Source: Candidatus Methylobacter titanis (GTDB lineage: Bacteria; Pseudomonadota; Gammaproteobacteria; Methylococcales; Methylomonadaceae). From it: a DNA stretch of 64,000 nt. This document shows positions 10,020 through 19,171 of this stretch, piece after piece. The translations under genes were made by a program, and so were the position numbers. Position 1 is the first letter of the stretch; each line of letters starts with the position of its first letter. The stretch spans positions 62,001 to 126,000 of the forward strand of contig JAQSDX010000001.1 of assembly GCA_029946125.1 (NCBI GenBank), written 5' to 3'. The notes under the pieces were generated by a model that was not told where the DNA came from, searched no databases, and worked only from the letters and a program-made list of their open reading frames with translations.

Positions 10020-10403
10020 TTAATGAGTTAAATCGTATTTAGCTTTCATTTCTATAAATAATGCTAAAGATTCGGCTAATTCAGCTTCGCCAGCTTCAAC
10101 ATTACCGGCATTAAAAGATTTACGAGCGGATTTTAATAGATTAGTCGCTTTTTGACGTTGACGTTCGGTAAGTTCAAAACGGAATTCTTTTGAATCTTGA
10201 GCAGCTTTAAGAATAATGTCTGCAACGTTTGATAAATCACCACTTTTGATTGCAGCTTGTGCAGTTGCTATTCCTTCAAGGGTGTTTTCAATGGCTTCTT
10301 TAACTACCGCTTCACCTTCAGGCGCAGCAAAAGCAGAAGATGAAATTGCAGCCATAGACATTGCCATAACAAGAGAAATTAAGATTTTTTTAAAAACTTT
10401 CAT
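10020..10403 (-). CDS. Small exported helical protein, paralogue 2
   Basis: This 127-residue protein begins MKVFKKILISLVMAMSMAA with signal peptide cleavage after AFA. The frame extends upstream to 10481, but the added residues precede a standard signal peptide, so I start at 10403. The mature part is Ala/Glu/Lys-rich and predicted helical, with a C-terminal repeat-like segment (NLLKSARKSFNAGNVEAGEA). It is a paralogue of the neighbouring 9330-9716 gene. Periplasmic, function unknown. Confidence 0.75.
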   Translation of the reverse strand: MKVFKKILISLVMAMSMAAISSSAFAAPEGEAVVKEAIENTLEGIATAQAAIKSGDLSNVADIILKAAQDSKEFRFELTERQRQKATNLLKSARKSFNAGNVEAGEAELAESLALFIEMKAKYDLTH

Positions 10404-10545
10404 CAGATTAAACCTATATTGTTGATATTTAATGTATTTAGCATAACTATTAAAATGTGATTTTTTGCAAAAAAGCAACATAATGAATAGCTAATACCGC
10501 AAGTCATTCTAGCACATAAAAAAGTGAATTCGAGGTTAATGAGAA

Positions 10546-10737
10546 TTATTCATCATCCCGCTTAACATCAATAAAAATTTCTCCTGCATGATCTTCGGAC
10601 ACAATAAATAAAATCGGCGCACAGCAAACCGAACAGTCTTCGTAATATTGCTGCGGCCCGGAACTGTTGTCTACCAATACATCCAAGGATTCACCGCAAT
10701 ACGGGCAAACGATAATAATTTCAGCTAAATCGTGCAT
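10546..10737 (-). CDS. CPXCG motif-containing cysteine-rich protein
   Basis: This 63-residue acidic protein has two CxxC pairs, CPYCGESLDVLVD near the N terminus and CSVCCAP in the middle, which is the layout of the small CPXCG family of presumed zinc-binding proteins. Its start overlaps the stop of the upstream dehydrogenase gene (TAATG), so the two are co-transcribed. No function is established for the family. Confidence 0.85.
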   Translation of the reverse strand: MHDLAEIIIVCPYCGESLDVLVDNSSGPQQYYEDCSVCCAPILFIVSEDHAGEIFIDVKRDDE

Positions 10738-11579
10738 TATTGAACCTTTTTGAGTAAAGCATCAAGCCAGGACATGGGCAGAATGCGTTTAAGAACGGCA
10801 AATAGATAAGTCGGAAAAGTAACGTAATAACGCATTTTAGGATGCTTCGCTTCCAGTGCGTGGATAACTTTTTGGGTAACCGCAAAAGCCGGTAGGGTAA
10901 AAGGCGCTGCGGCTCCTTCTTTTTGTAAGCGTACTTCCATGATTTTATAGGTTTGATTATGGTAGCTGTGCGTTGGGTCTATATTTTTTTTATACAGGGC
11001 AAAGGCATTTTTTCTAAAGTCGCTTAGGATTGGCCCGGGTTCAATCAGCGAAATATGAATATTAGTGCCGTAAAGCTCCAGGCGTAAGGTATCAGCCAAA
11101 CCTTCCAGAGCAAACTTGCTAGCATTATAAGCTCCCCTATAGGGCATCGCGACAAGTCCCAAAATTGAACTGTTATAGATAATCCGTCCATGCCCTTGTT
11201 TACGCATCAGGGGTATGATCAGATTGGTCAGTTCATGGGTGCCAAACAGATTGGTTTCAAACTGAAATCTGAGTACATCGCGCGTTAAATCCTCAACAGC
11301 ACCGGGTTGACCAAAAGCACCATTGTTAAATAAGGCATCAATTTTTCCGGCGGTTAATTGAACTGCCAAATTAACCGCTTGTTGAATGCTGTTACTGTCA
11401 GCCAAATCCAGTTGTATTGCAGTAAAACCTTGCTGTTGTAAATGGGATACATCGTCCTGTTTTCTTGCCGTAGCAATAACATTGTAACCACGGTTTTTTA
11501 ATTCTATAGCAGTAGCGTAACCAATGCCGGTAGAGCAACCGGTGATTAATATTGTTTTAGATGGGTTCATTAATGTCAT
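10737..11579 (-). CDS. Short-chain dehydrogenase/reductase
   Basis: A 280-residue SDR-family NAD(P)-dependent oxidoreductase. It has the cofactor motif TGCSTGIG near residue 14, ATARK after the second strand (suggesting NADP preference), NNGAF in place of NNAG, a catalytic Ser in NSSILG, and the catalytic YNASK. The tail is hydrophobic (YLFAVLKRILPMSW), as in SDRs that touch membranes. A second start, MNPSK, lies three codons in. Substrate unknown. It runs away from the putative origin and is coupled to the CPXCG gene. Confidence 0.88.
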   Translation of the reverse strand: MTLMNPSKTILITGCSTGIGYATAIELKNRGYNVIATARKQDDVSHLQQQGFTAIQLDLADSNSIQQAVNLAVQLTAGKIDALFNNGAFGQPGAVEDLTRDVLRFQFETNLFGTHELTNLIIPLMRKQGHGRIIYNSSILGLVAMPYRGAYNASKFALEGLADTLRLELYGTNIHISLIEPGPILSDFRKNAFALYKKNIDPTHSYHNQTYKIMEVRLQKEGAAAPFTLPAFAVTQKVIHALEAKHPKMRYYVTFPTYLFAVLKRILPMSWLDALLKKVQ

Positions 11580-11639
11580 TAAATGTGATGAGCCGGTCGA
11601 ATTACTTAACTAATACATGTTTGGTAAAGACAAGCAGAT

Positions 11640-11960
11640 TAAAATAATAATTCATTATAAATCATATACTTAATATTTTCTACTAAGCCCTGATAAGCTA
11701 TAAGTTACTGATTTAAAAAAATTAATCATAGCGGCGTTGTTGATAACAGATATTTTGTTTGAATTAATAATAACAAATTAAAAATATTTAAAAGCTATTA
11801 TTACTATTAAGTCAGTATGATCCTGTTGATAAGTCATTTTTTAATAATTAAATCAATTTGTTATAGTCAAGAGTAAAGTGGGTTTAAGGTTATCCACATG
11901 CTGTGGATGGGTTGTGGATAACTAATGAATTAAGGTTATCCATAGCATTATCCACAACTT
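11640..11960. other. oriC: Candidate replication origin (oriC)
   Basis: The 568-base gap between the divergent SDR and moxR genes contains a DnaA-box cluster within 67 bases. Perfect boxes TTATCCACA lie at 11890-11898 (+), 11913-11921 (-) and 11948-11956 (+). Near matches lie at 11902-11910 (-, two mismatches) and 11936-11944 (+, TTATCCATA). To the left lies a very AT-rich stretch (about 11640-11880) suited to unwinding. Box density is far above the rest of the window; only one other perfect box was noticed (162). The gap also must hold the promoters of both genes. No experimental evidence is implied. Confidence 0.72.
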
Positions 11961-12147
11961 ATTAAGAGTTTTTTAACAGATTTACCCTATGTTGTCTTGG
12001 CCAATAACTGTATAAAATAGGCAACCTTTTGTTGAAAAGATGATTTACAGATAATAAATTTGGTCAGATAAAACCCCGTTTAGTGCTTAATGTATAAAGC
12101 ATTCGCACTGTCCTTAAGATTAATAACTTCATCATGTCAGAACAATT

Positions 12148-13140
12148 ATGTTAGAAAAAAACGGCGATAAAAATACCGTTCAACCGGCATTAATCCGGTT
12201 GAAAAACTATATTAATCAAGAGATTATAGGGCAGGATGTGCTGGTCGAACGGATGTTGATTGGTCTGTTGTCCGACGGTCATATTCTGGTTGAAGGCGCT
12301 CCGGGTCTTGCCAAGACCCGAGCGATTAATGTGTTAAGCAAAGGCATACAGGGAGACTTTCATCGGGTACAGTTCACCCCCGATTTATTGCCTGCCGATT
12401 TAACCGGCACTGAAATTTACCGTCCCCAGCAAGGTACCTTTGAATTTCAAAAAGGGCCTTTGTTTCATAATTTGATACTGGCTGATGAAATCAACCGATC
12501 ACCGGCGAAAGTGCAGGCGGCGTTACTGGAAGCGATGGCCGAGCGGCAAATAACCGTAGGTCAGGCGACTTATCCTCTGCCGAAATTATTTATGGTGATG
12601 GCAACGCAAAATCCAATTGAGCAGGAAGGCACTTATCCGCTCCCGGAAGCGCAACTGGATCGTTTTTTGCTGCATATAAAAATTGATTATCCGAAAGCGG
12701 AACATGAAAAAAATATTTTGCATTTGGCTAGAACCGAAGCGCGTTCCGGCTCGGTAAGAAATGGCGATCAGTTCGAGCCGCTTGAGCAAAAAACCTTGTT
12801 TGCAGCGCGTAATGAGGTGCTGGATTTGCATATGGCAGAAAGCCTTGAAAACTATTTGCTGCAAATTATTTTAGCTACCCGTAATCCTGCGGCTTATGGA
12901 GAGGATCTGGCCGCCTGGTTGCAATATGGTGCAAGCCCTAGAGCCAGCATAGCTCTGGATCGTTGTTCCAGAGCTAAAGCCTGGTTGGCGCAACGCGATT
13001 TTGTCAGCCCGGAAGATATTCAGGATATGGCCTTCGATGTATTGCGACATCGGTTGATATTGTCATATGAAGCCGAGGCGGAAGGCATCACTACGGATCA
13101 TGTTATTAAAGAACTGATTGCCAGAGTTGCTGTACCGTAA
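12148..13140 (+). CDS. MoxR family AAA+ ATPase
   Basis: A 330-residue MoxR ATPase, a chaperone-like AAA+ protein that works with VWA-domain partners. Walker A reads EGAPGLAKTRAI, Walker B ILADEINRSPAKVQAALLEA, and the sensor MATQNPIEQEGTYPLPEAQLDRF is typical. It is the first gene of an operon with DUF58, DUF4381, two VWA proteins and BatD; the next gene starts at its stop codon. The substrate of such MoxR-Bat systems in this organism is unknown. They are linked to envelope stress or maturation of periplasmic enzymes elsewhere. Confidence 0.94.
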   Translation: MLEKNGDKNTVQPALIRLKNYINQEIIGQDVLVERMLIGLLSDGHILVEGAPGLAKTRAINVLSKGIQGDFHRVQFTPDLLPADLTGTEIYRPQQGTFEFQKGPLFHNLILADEINRSPAKVQAALLEAMAERQITVGQATYPLPKLFMVMATQNPIEQEGTYPLPEAQLDRFLLHIKIDYPKAEHEKNILHLARTEARSGSVRNGDQFEPLEQKTLFAARNEVLDLHMAESLENYLLQIILATRNPAAYGEDLAAWLQYGASPRASIALDRCSRAKAWLAQRDFVSPEDIQDMAFDVLRHRLILSYEAEAEGITTDHVIKELIARVAVP

Positions 13141-14120
13141 TGTTTTTTGCTAAACAAGCAGGCCTAGCCAAGGCCTTAGCCAGTGAATTGGTTTCAGTGT
13201 CGTTAAAAACGCTGATCGATTTGGCCAGACCGGCAGCCGGATTAAACTTGAAACATTCAGCCATACGTTCCGGACAAAGCGGCGGTTATGTGTCCCGGTT
13301 TAAAGGTCGCGGCATGGAGTTTGAAGAAGCCAGAATTTACCAAGCGGGCGATGACATACGCAGCATCGATTGGCGGGTCACCGCGCGCACCGGAAAAACC
13401 CATACCAAGGTGTTTCGGGAAGAGCGCGAAAGACCGGTATTTATTTCTGTGGATAACCGCCTTGCGATGCATTTTGCTACGCGCGGTGTTTTTAAATCGG
13501 TACTGGCTGCAAAACTAGCCGGTTTTCTGGCATGGGCGGCTCAGCATCATGGAGACAGGATTGGCGGGCAGATATTTACCGACACATTGTGCCGGGAATT
13601 AAAACCGCAAAATGGCAGACATGCCGTGTTGCGGTTTTTAAATGCTATTGTTTGCGGGAGTGACTTTAGCCACCGGGCGACTGAAGTCGCCCCCACCGTT
13701 ACCTTGGAACGGGTGCTGGCAAGGCTTATGATCCATGCCCGCCCCGGCAGTCGGGTTTATATGATCAGCGATTTTCGTGGCATTAATGATCAGGTTGAAA
13801 ACTATCTGGCAAAGCTGTCGCGACATTGCGAGGTGGTGTTGATTTTTGTCTACGATCCGCTGGAAAGTCATTTGCCGGAAAAAGGCCGCTATCGATTTAT
13901 CGCCACGGATGGTGTGTATGCCGCAAGCCTCTCAGGAACAGGCTCGGCGATCGACGAGCAGCGTGATGTGGTGATTGACACCGGCGATAGGCAGCGACTA
14001 TTAAAATATCAACAACATTTTACCCAGCGGCTGTATCAGCTGGAGCAGATAGCAAAAAAATTGGGTTTGGCCTTTATTCAATGCAGTACCACCGACGATC
14101 CGCTACAACGTTTACGATAA
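13140..14120 (+). CDS. DUF58 domain protein with two repeat insertions
   Basis: A 326-residue DUF58 protein, the usual partner of MoxR ATPases. The hallmark GRGMEFEEARIYQAGDDIRSIDWRVTARTGKTHTKVFREERERP lies at residues 59-101 (given by position: GDDIRSIDWR is the core). Two dispersed repeats interrupt less conserved parts. A GGGCGACT palindrome lies around residues 173-186 (13655-13696). A copy of the 51-bp repeat encodes ATDGVYAASLSGTGSA around residues 254-270 (13899-13951). Both are in frame, and the flanking sequence reads through normally. It follows moxR without a gap and precedes the DUF4381 gene. Confidence 0.92.
   Translation: MFFAKQAGLAKALASELVSVSLKTLIDLARPAAGLNLKHSAIRSGQSGGYVSRFKGRGMEFEEARIYQAGDDIRSIDWRVTARTGKTHTKVFREERERPVFISVDNRLAMHFATRGVFKSVLAAKLAGFLAWAAQHHGDRIGGQIFTDTLCRELKPQNGRHAVLRFLNAIVCGSDFSHRATEVAPTVTLERVLARLMIHARPGSRVYMISDFRGINDQVENYLAKLSRHCEVVLIFVYDPLESHLPEKGRYRFIATDGVYAASLSGTGSAIDEQRDVVIDTGDRQRLLKYQQHFTQRLYQLEQIAKKLGLAFIQCSTTDDPLQRLR
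13655..13696. repeat. GGGCGACT palindrome inside the DUF58 gene
   Basis: A perfect 8-bp hairpin (GGGCGACT-GA-AGTCGCCC, 13675-13692) lies within the DUF58 reading frame, preceded by a related GTGACTTTAGCCAC stretch. A related sequence with GCGACT and AGTCGCCCC arms lies at 61271-61311. It adds residues that read SDFSHRATEVAP. Confidence 0.5.
13899..13951 (+). repeat. 51-bp in-frame palindromic repeat, copy A
   Basis: Copy of the coding palindromic repeat, in the sense orientation, within the DUF58 gene. Ends ATCGCC and GGCGAT are complementary. The inner hairpin is GCCTCT-CAGGA-ACAGGC with one mismatch. The encoded peptide is IATDGVYAASLSGTGSA. Confidence 0.85.
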
Positions 14121-14591
14121 ATGAATCCTACTCTTCTTGATTTAAAAGACATCCACGAACCCGACGTCATAGCCTGGTGGCCTCCGGCTATCGGCTGGTG
14201 GATCTTGGCGGTATGCATTCCGTTGCTGATTATTTTCTTTATCTGGCTATATAAAAAGTTGACCCGGAAGACTGCGCTTAAAACCGCCAGAAAAATACTG
14301 ATTCAAATCAAACATGACGCTACGCGGGATAACCTTCAAAAATTATGCGCTGTTTCGGTACTGCTCAGGCGCGTAGCCATCAGCGTATCGCCGCAGGCAA
14401 AGGCCGCCGGATTGACCGGACGGCAATGGCTGGAATTTCTCGACACTTCGGTAAAAGGGTTACCGTTCAGCGAGGGCGTCGGTCAACTTTTAGCTGACGC
14501 ACCCTATCGAAAAACGCCGCCCACAGAACTGGAAATTTCCCAATTAATCGAGCTATGCGAAGACTGGCTTAAAGCCCAGACAAAATCATGA
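14121..14591 (+). CDS. DUF4381 domain protein
   Basis: A 156-residue protein with one N-terminal membrane segment (about 24-46, WWILAVCIPLLIIFFIWLY) flanked by the WWPPAIGWW motif seen in DUF4381 proteins, then a cytoplasmic domain ending in a helical part with GRQWLEFLD. It sits at the expected position between DUF58 and the first VWA gene of MoxR-Bat operons and overlaps the next gene by 4 bases. Confidence 0.85.
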   Translation: MNPTLLDLKDIHEPDVIAWWPPAIGWWILAVCIPLLIIFFIWLYKKLTRKTALKTARKILIQIKHDATRDNLQKLCAVSVLLRRVAISVSPQAKAAGLTGRQWLEFLDTSVKGLPFSEGVGQLLADAPYRKTPPTELEISQLIELCEDWLKAQTKS

Positions 14592-15565
14592 TTTACTTTG
14601 AATGGCCCTGGCTGCTGGCCGCGTTACCCTTACCCTTGTTAATCCGCTGGCTGGTTCCGGCCAAGATGCTTGTGGAACAGGCGGCATTAAAAGTTCCGTT
14701 TTTGGACGATTTTTCCGATGCTGAAACCCGAGCGGTCTCCCAAAGCCAACAATGGCCGTTATTGCTGGCGGTGCTGGCCTGGCTGTTACTGGTCATCGCC
14801 TGCACCCGCCCGCAATGGCTCGGTGAGCCGATTGAGCAGGCGGTCAGCGGCCGTGATTTAATGCTGGCAGTGGATTTGTCCGGCAGTATGGAAGAACAGG
14901 ATTTTGTGATTAACAAACGGGCTGTTGACCGCCTGACAGCTGCCAAAGGCGTTGCCGGAGATTTTATCAACCGGCGTGTCGGCGACCGGGTGGGCTTGAT
15001 CCTGTTCGGCACCCAGGCCTATTTACAAACGCCGTTAACCTTTGACCGAAAAACCGTGATGACCTTGTTAAACGAGGCCGTCATCGGTCTGGCCGGTGAC
15101 AATACCGCGATCGGCGACGCCATAGGATTGGCGGTCAAGCGCCTTAAAAACGAGCAGGCCAACAGCCGGGTTTTGGTGTTGATGACTGACGGCGCCAATA
15201 CCGCCGGTGAAGTCTCACCGTTAAAGGCCGCCGAATTGGCCGCCGTCAATCATCTGAAAATTTACACGATCGGCATAGGCGCGGATGAAATGATCGTGCG
15301 TAATTTTTTCGGTAACCGCAAGATTAATCCGTCCGTCGACCTGGATGAAAAAACCTTGATCAAGATCGCCGAAAGCACCGGCGGCCAATATTACCGGGCC
15401 AGAAATACCGATGAGCTGAATAATATTTACATGAGGCTGGACGAGCTGGAACCGGTTAAGAAAGATAAACAATATTTCAGGCCCCCTAGCGAACTGTATT
15501 TCTGGCCGTTGTCGCTGGCATTGGGTCTGGCGGCGGTCATTGCTTTGTCGAAGGTGCGATTGTGA
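14588..15565 (+). CDS. batA: VWA domain protein BatA
   Basis: A 325-residue membrane protein with an N-terminal pair of membrane segments (WPWLLAALPLPLLIRWLV and LLLAVLAWLLLVIACT), a von Willebrand A domain (about 93-290) with the metal-binding motif DLSGSME, and a C-terminal membrane segment (PLSLALGLAAVIALSK). This is the BatA arrangement, with the VWA domain between the anchors. It is translationally coupled on both sides. Confidence 0.88.
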   Translation: MIYFEWPWLLAALPLPLLIRWLVPAKMLVEQAALKVPFLDDFSDAETRAVSQSQQWPLLLAVLAWLLLVIACTRPQWLGEPIEQAVSGRDLMLAVDLSGSMEEQDFVINKRAVDRLTAAKGVAGDFINRRVGDRVGLILFGTQAYLQTPLTFDRKTVMTLLNEAVIGLAGDNTAIGDAIGLAVKRLKNEQANSRVLVLMTDGANTAGEVSPLKAAELAAVNHLKIYTIGIGADEMIVRNFFGNRKINPSVDLDEKTLIKIAESTGGQYYRARNTDELNNIYMRLDELEPVKKDKQYFRPPSELYFWPLSLALGLAAVIALSKVRL

Positions 15566-17361
15566 TGAACCTAGTCGAGTTTCATTTTATCAGGCCATAC
15601 TGGTTACTGGCCGGTTTACCTTTTCTGGTGATCGTGGTGTTAATGCTCAGAAACAAGTTGGCTCAAGGCAACTGGTCGGCCGTATGCGACGCCGCATTGT
15701 TGCCTTATATCTTGCAGGAAAAGCCGGGCAAGCAAAGCCGTTGGCCGTTAACAGCCGGTGCTGTTGCGGCCCTGTTGGTGATTATTGCGCTGGCCGGACC
15801 AAGCTGGGAACGACTGCCATCGCCGGTATTTAGAAACGATTCGGCGCTGGTCATTGTTCTGGATTTATCCCGTTCCATGGATGCGGCCGATATTAAACCC
15901 AGTCGTTTGATTATGGCGAGATACAAAATCGCCGATATGCTAAAGCAGCGCAAAGACGGCCAGACCGCGTTGCTGGTCTATGCCGGCGACGCGTTTACCG
16001 TTACGCCGCTGACCGATGATACCCAAACCATAGACAGCCAGTTGTCGGCATTAAATACCGACATTATGCCCAGCCAAGGCAGTAATACGGTGTCGGCATT
16101 GGACAAAGCCGTTGAATTGTTCAAGCAGGCCGGTCTGCAAAAAGGCCAGATACTGTTGGTTACCGATGGTGTTGATGTCGATAAAACCTTGCCCGCAGTA
16201 AAATTATTGGATAAGTACTCGCTGTCAATATTGGGTGTCGGAACCGATGACGGCGCACCGGTAGCGTTGCCTGAAGGCGGATTTCTTAAAGATGGGCAAG
16301 GTAATATCGTAGTGCCTAAATTAAATTCCCATGAGTTATCGACGCTGGCTCAGGCAGGTAACGGCATTTATCAAACCATAACGACAAATGACGCCGACAT
16401 GCAAACCATACAGGCAACCCTGGATAGACCGGTAAAACAGTCGGGTAAGGAAAACAACACGTTATTATTGGATCAATGGGCAGACAAAGGCCCCTGGTTG
16501 CTATTGCTGGTCTTGCCGCTGGCCGCGCTGACGTTCAGGAAAGGTCTGTTATGTTTTGCCTTATTGCTGATCTTGCCCTTGCCTAAAAACAGTTATGCAT
16601 TGGGCTGGCAGGATTTATGGCAGACCAAAAACCAACAGGCGCAGCAGGCTTATAAAAAGCAGGATTATGCTAAAGCGGCGGAGCAATTTTCAAACCCGGA
16701 CTGGAAAGCGGCGGCGCACTATAAAGCCGGTGAGTATGACAAGGCGCTGGAAAGCCTGAAAAGCAGCAAGTCTACCAGCAGCGCTTACAATCAGGGCAAT
16801 GCGCTGGCGAAAGCCGGTCAGTTAGAAGAGGCTATAAAAGCCTACGACAAAGCACTGACTATGAATCCTAACGATAGCGACGCCAAACACAACAAGACTG
16901 TCGTAGAAAAAGAACTGGAAAAGCAAAAGCAGGATCAGAAAAAGGACGATAAACAACAAGCCAAAGGCGATTCTAAGCAAAACAAGGAGGGCGAAAAACA
17001 AGAAAAATCAGACGAGCAGAATCCGGATCAAAATAAAACCGAGGAAAAGCCCGAACAAAAACCTGAACAGAAGCCATCCGATCAACAACAGTCGGAAGAA
17101 AATCAGCAGCAAAATAAAGCCGAGGAACAAAAACCGGAAGCCTCACAACCTCAGCAAACCGAGCAAGGCAAAGACAAAGCTAAGCAGCAAGACAAAGAGC
17201 AAATACCTGCTACGCCCGAGCTATCGGATGAGCAACAGCAAGCCAACGAACAATGGCTTAAAAGAATTCCCGACGATCCTGCCGGCTTGTTAAAACGTAA
17301 ATTTAAATATCAATATGGGCAGCGAGGTCGACAAACAACGGGTGATGCCGACAATTGGTAG
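15565..17361 (+). CDS. batB: VWA and TPR domain protein (BatB-BatC fusion type)
   Basis: About 598 residues. Two N-terminal membrane segments are followed by a VWA domain with DLSRSMD and a third segment near residue 315. After that comes a TPR region (AYNQGNALAKAGQLEEAIKA) and a long charged low-complexity stretch (about 460-560, mostly K, E, Q, D, P). The layout merges what are separate BatB and BatC proteins in some bacteria. ATG at 15565 overlaps the batA stop. A GTG at 15562 is an alternative start. Confidence 0.88.
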   Translation: MNLVEFHFIRPYWLLAGLPFLVIVVLMLRNKLAQGNWSAVCDAALLPYILQEKPGKQSRWPLTAGAVAALLVIIALAGPSWERLPSPVFRNDSALVIVLDLSRSMDAADIKPSRLIMARYKIADMLKQRKDGQTALLVYAGDAFTVTPLTDDTQTIDSQLSALNTDIMPSQGSNTVSALDKAVELFKQAGLQKGQILLVTDGVDVDKTLPAVKLLDKYSLSILGVGTDDGAPVALPEGGFLKDGQGNIVVPKLNSHELSTLAQAGNGIYQTITTNDADMQTIQATLDRPVKQSGKENNTLLLDQWADKGPWLLLLVLPLAALTFRKGLLCFALLLILPLPKNSYALGWQDLWQTKNQQAQQAYKKQDYAKAAEQFSNPDWKAAAHYKAGEYDKALESLKSSKSTSSAYNQGNALAKAGQLEEAIKAYDKALTMNPNDSDAKHNKTVVEKELEKQKQDQKKDDKQQAKGDSKQNKEGEKQEKSDEQNPDQNKTEEKPEQKPEQKPSDQQQSEENQQQNKAEEQKPEASQPQQTEQGKDKAKQQDKEQIPATPELSDEQQQANEQWLKRIPDDPAGLLKRKFKYQYGQRGRQTTGDADNW

Positions 17362-17395
17362 GCAATTTTCTTAAAATATCGGTTGATTAATCTAA

Positions 17396-19093
17396 ATGAT
17401 GAACATGAGCGCTATAAAAAAAATATTCTTTCTTCTGTTGCTGTTGAGTTTCGTGCCCGCCAACGTACTTGCAGCGCAAATCAGTGTGTCGTTCGATCGC
17501 AATCCGGTTAGTCTTAATGAATCCTTTCAGATCATTTTTACGGCCAATGACACGCCGGATAAAGACCCCGATTTCACCCCGCTGGAACAGGATTTCGAGA
17601 TACTCGGTCAAAGCCAGAGCAGCAATTCATCATGGGTCAACGGACAGTCCAGCAGGATTATACAGTGGACGCTTAACGTGATGGCTAAACATTCCGGCAG
17701 TTTGATTGTTCCGGAGGTGAAGTTTGGCGATGATGTCAGTCAGCCAACACCTATTCTGGTTACTGAGGCGACGGTCAATAAAGCCGTCGATACCGACGAT
17801 GATTTGTTTCTGGAAGTTGAGGCGACCCCTGAAAGCCCTTATGTGCAATCCCAAGTTCTGTTTAGTGTGCGCTTATATAGAAGAGTCGATATTACTCAGG
17901 CCGCGTTGAATGAACCGGAACTGGGTGACGCGGTGATTGAAAAGCTGGGTGATGACAGTAATTACAATACCCAGATCAACGGAGTGAATTACCTGGTTAC
18001 CGAGCGTAAGTATGCGATTTTTCCGCAAAAAAGCGGTTCAGTTAGTATCAAGCCGCTGGTATTATCCGCCGAGGTTGTGGCTAATAGCCGCCCGGATTTT
18101 AACGGCTTTTTTAGCTCTCGGACGACCCGAACCAAAAAGGTTTTATCCAAAGCGGTAACGCTGGAGGTGAAGCCTGTTCCGGCAACGTTTACCGGACAGC
18201 ATTGGTTGTCAGCGGAACAACTGGTGCTAAAGGAAGAATGGTCGGGCGATAACCAGCAAATGAAAGTCGGCGAACCTTTGACCCGAACCTTGACGCTGTT
18301 GGCAAAAGGCACGACAGTCGGCCAATTGCCCGAGTTAAATGCCGGAAAAACTGACGAGCAGCTGAAAACCTATCCCGATCAGCCGGTATTGCGCGAGCAG
18401 AAAAAAGCGGATGGGTTGATTGCTTTTCGGGAAGAAAAAATTGCCGTCATTCCATCTAAAGCGGGATTCTATAAATTACCGGCGATTGAAATCCCCTGGT
18501 TTAACAGTCGAAGCCAAAAAATGGAAATAGCCAAAATCCCGGAAACCACGATCACGGCGCTTGAGGCGGCGGGAATCCTGCCGGACATGGCCGTTCCCGT
18601 AGCCCCGGCGACGGCGCAACAACAGCAAAAAGTCGAACAAGCCACGCCGATTATCAACCAGCCGCAACAGCAAAATATCTGGCTATGGGTATCGGTATTT
18701 CTAGGGTTAGGCTGGTTGGCGACATTGATCTATTTTCTGGTTAAGCGTCCGGCTAAAAAACCGGTAATGGAAAAAAACGAGCGGGAAATAGGCTTGGAAG
18801 CTAGCGTAAAAAGCCTGAAAAAAGCCTGTGCCGATAATAACGCCGCAGCGGCCAAAGATGCGTTGTTGGCATGGGGACGACAAAAGTCTGGTGCGGCCAG
18901 CCTGGGTGCAATCGCCGCAGAAAGCGATGCTAGGTTAAGGGATGAAATCCTGCATTTGAATCAGATTTTATATGGCAAGGGCGTAGAGCAGTGGCAGGGG
19001 AAAAAACTGATTCAGGCATTTGTTGAAAATAAAGCCAGAAAAAAAATAGCCGCTACCGACGATGATAAATTAGAGCCGCTTTATCGTTTGTGA
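17396..19093 (+). CDS. batD: BatD family protein
   Basis: A 565-residue BatD-type protein with a signal peptide (KKIFFLLLLLSFVPANVLA), a long periplasmic part of repeated beta domains (ISVSFDRNPVSLNESFQIIF is the typical first repeat), one membrane segment near residue 430 (IWLWVSVFLGLGWLATLIYFL) and a short cytoplasmic helical tail. It is the last gene of the MoxR-Bat operon, 34 bases after the VWA-TPR gene. Confidence 0.9.
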   Translation: MMNMSAIKKIFFLLLLLSFVPANVLAAQISVSFDRNPVSLNESFQIIFTANDTPDKDPDFTPLEQDFEILGQSQSSNSSWVNGQSSRIIQWTLNVMAKHSGSLIVPEVKFGDDVSQPTPILVTEATVNKAVDTDDDLFLEVEATPESPYVQSQVLFSVRLYRRVDITQAALNEPELGDAVIEKLGDDSNYNTQINGVNYLVTERKYAIFPQKSGSVSIKPLVLSAEVVANSRPDFNGFFSSRTTRTKKVLSKAVTLEVKPVPATFTGQHWLSAEQLVLKEEWSGDNQQMKVGEPLTRTLTLLAKGTTVGQLPELNAGKTDEQLKTYPDQPVLREQKKADGLIAFREEKIAVIPSKAGFYKLPAIEIPWFNSRSQKMEIAKIPETTITALEAAGILPDMAVPVAPATAQQQQKVEQATPIINQPQQQNIWLWVSVFLGLGWLATLIYFLVKRPAKKPVMEKNEREIGLEASVKSLKKACADNNAAAAKDALLAWGRQKSGAASLGAIAAESDARLRDEILHLNQILYGKGVEQWQGKKLIQAFVENKARKKIAATDDDKLEPLYRL

Positions 19094-19171
19094 TTAGGGC
19101 GACCAATGCAAGTTTTGCCTTCCTCAACATCATTGCTTCGGAACAGGTGCAGGTCTAGCGTTTCCGTCGAA

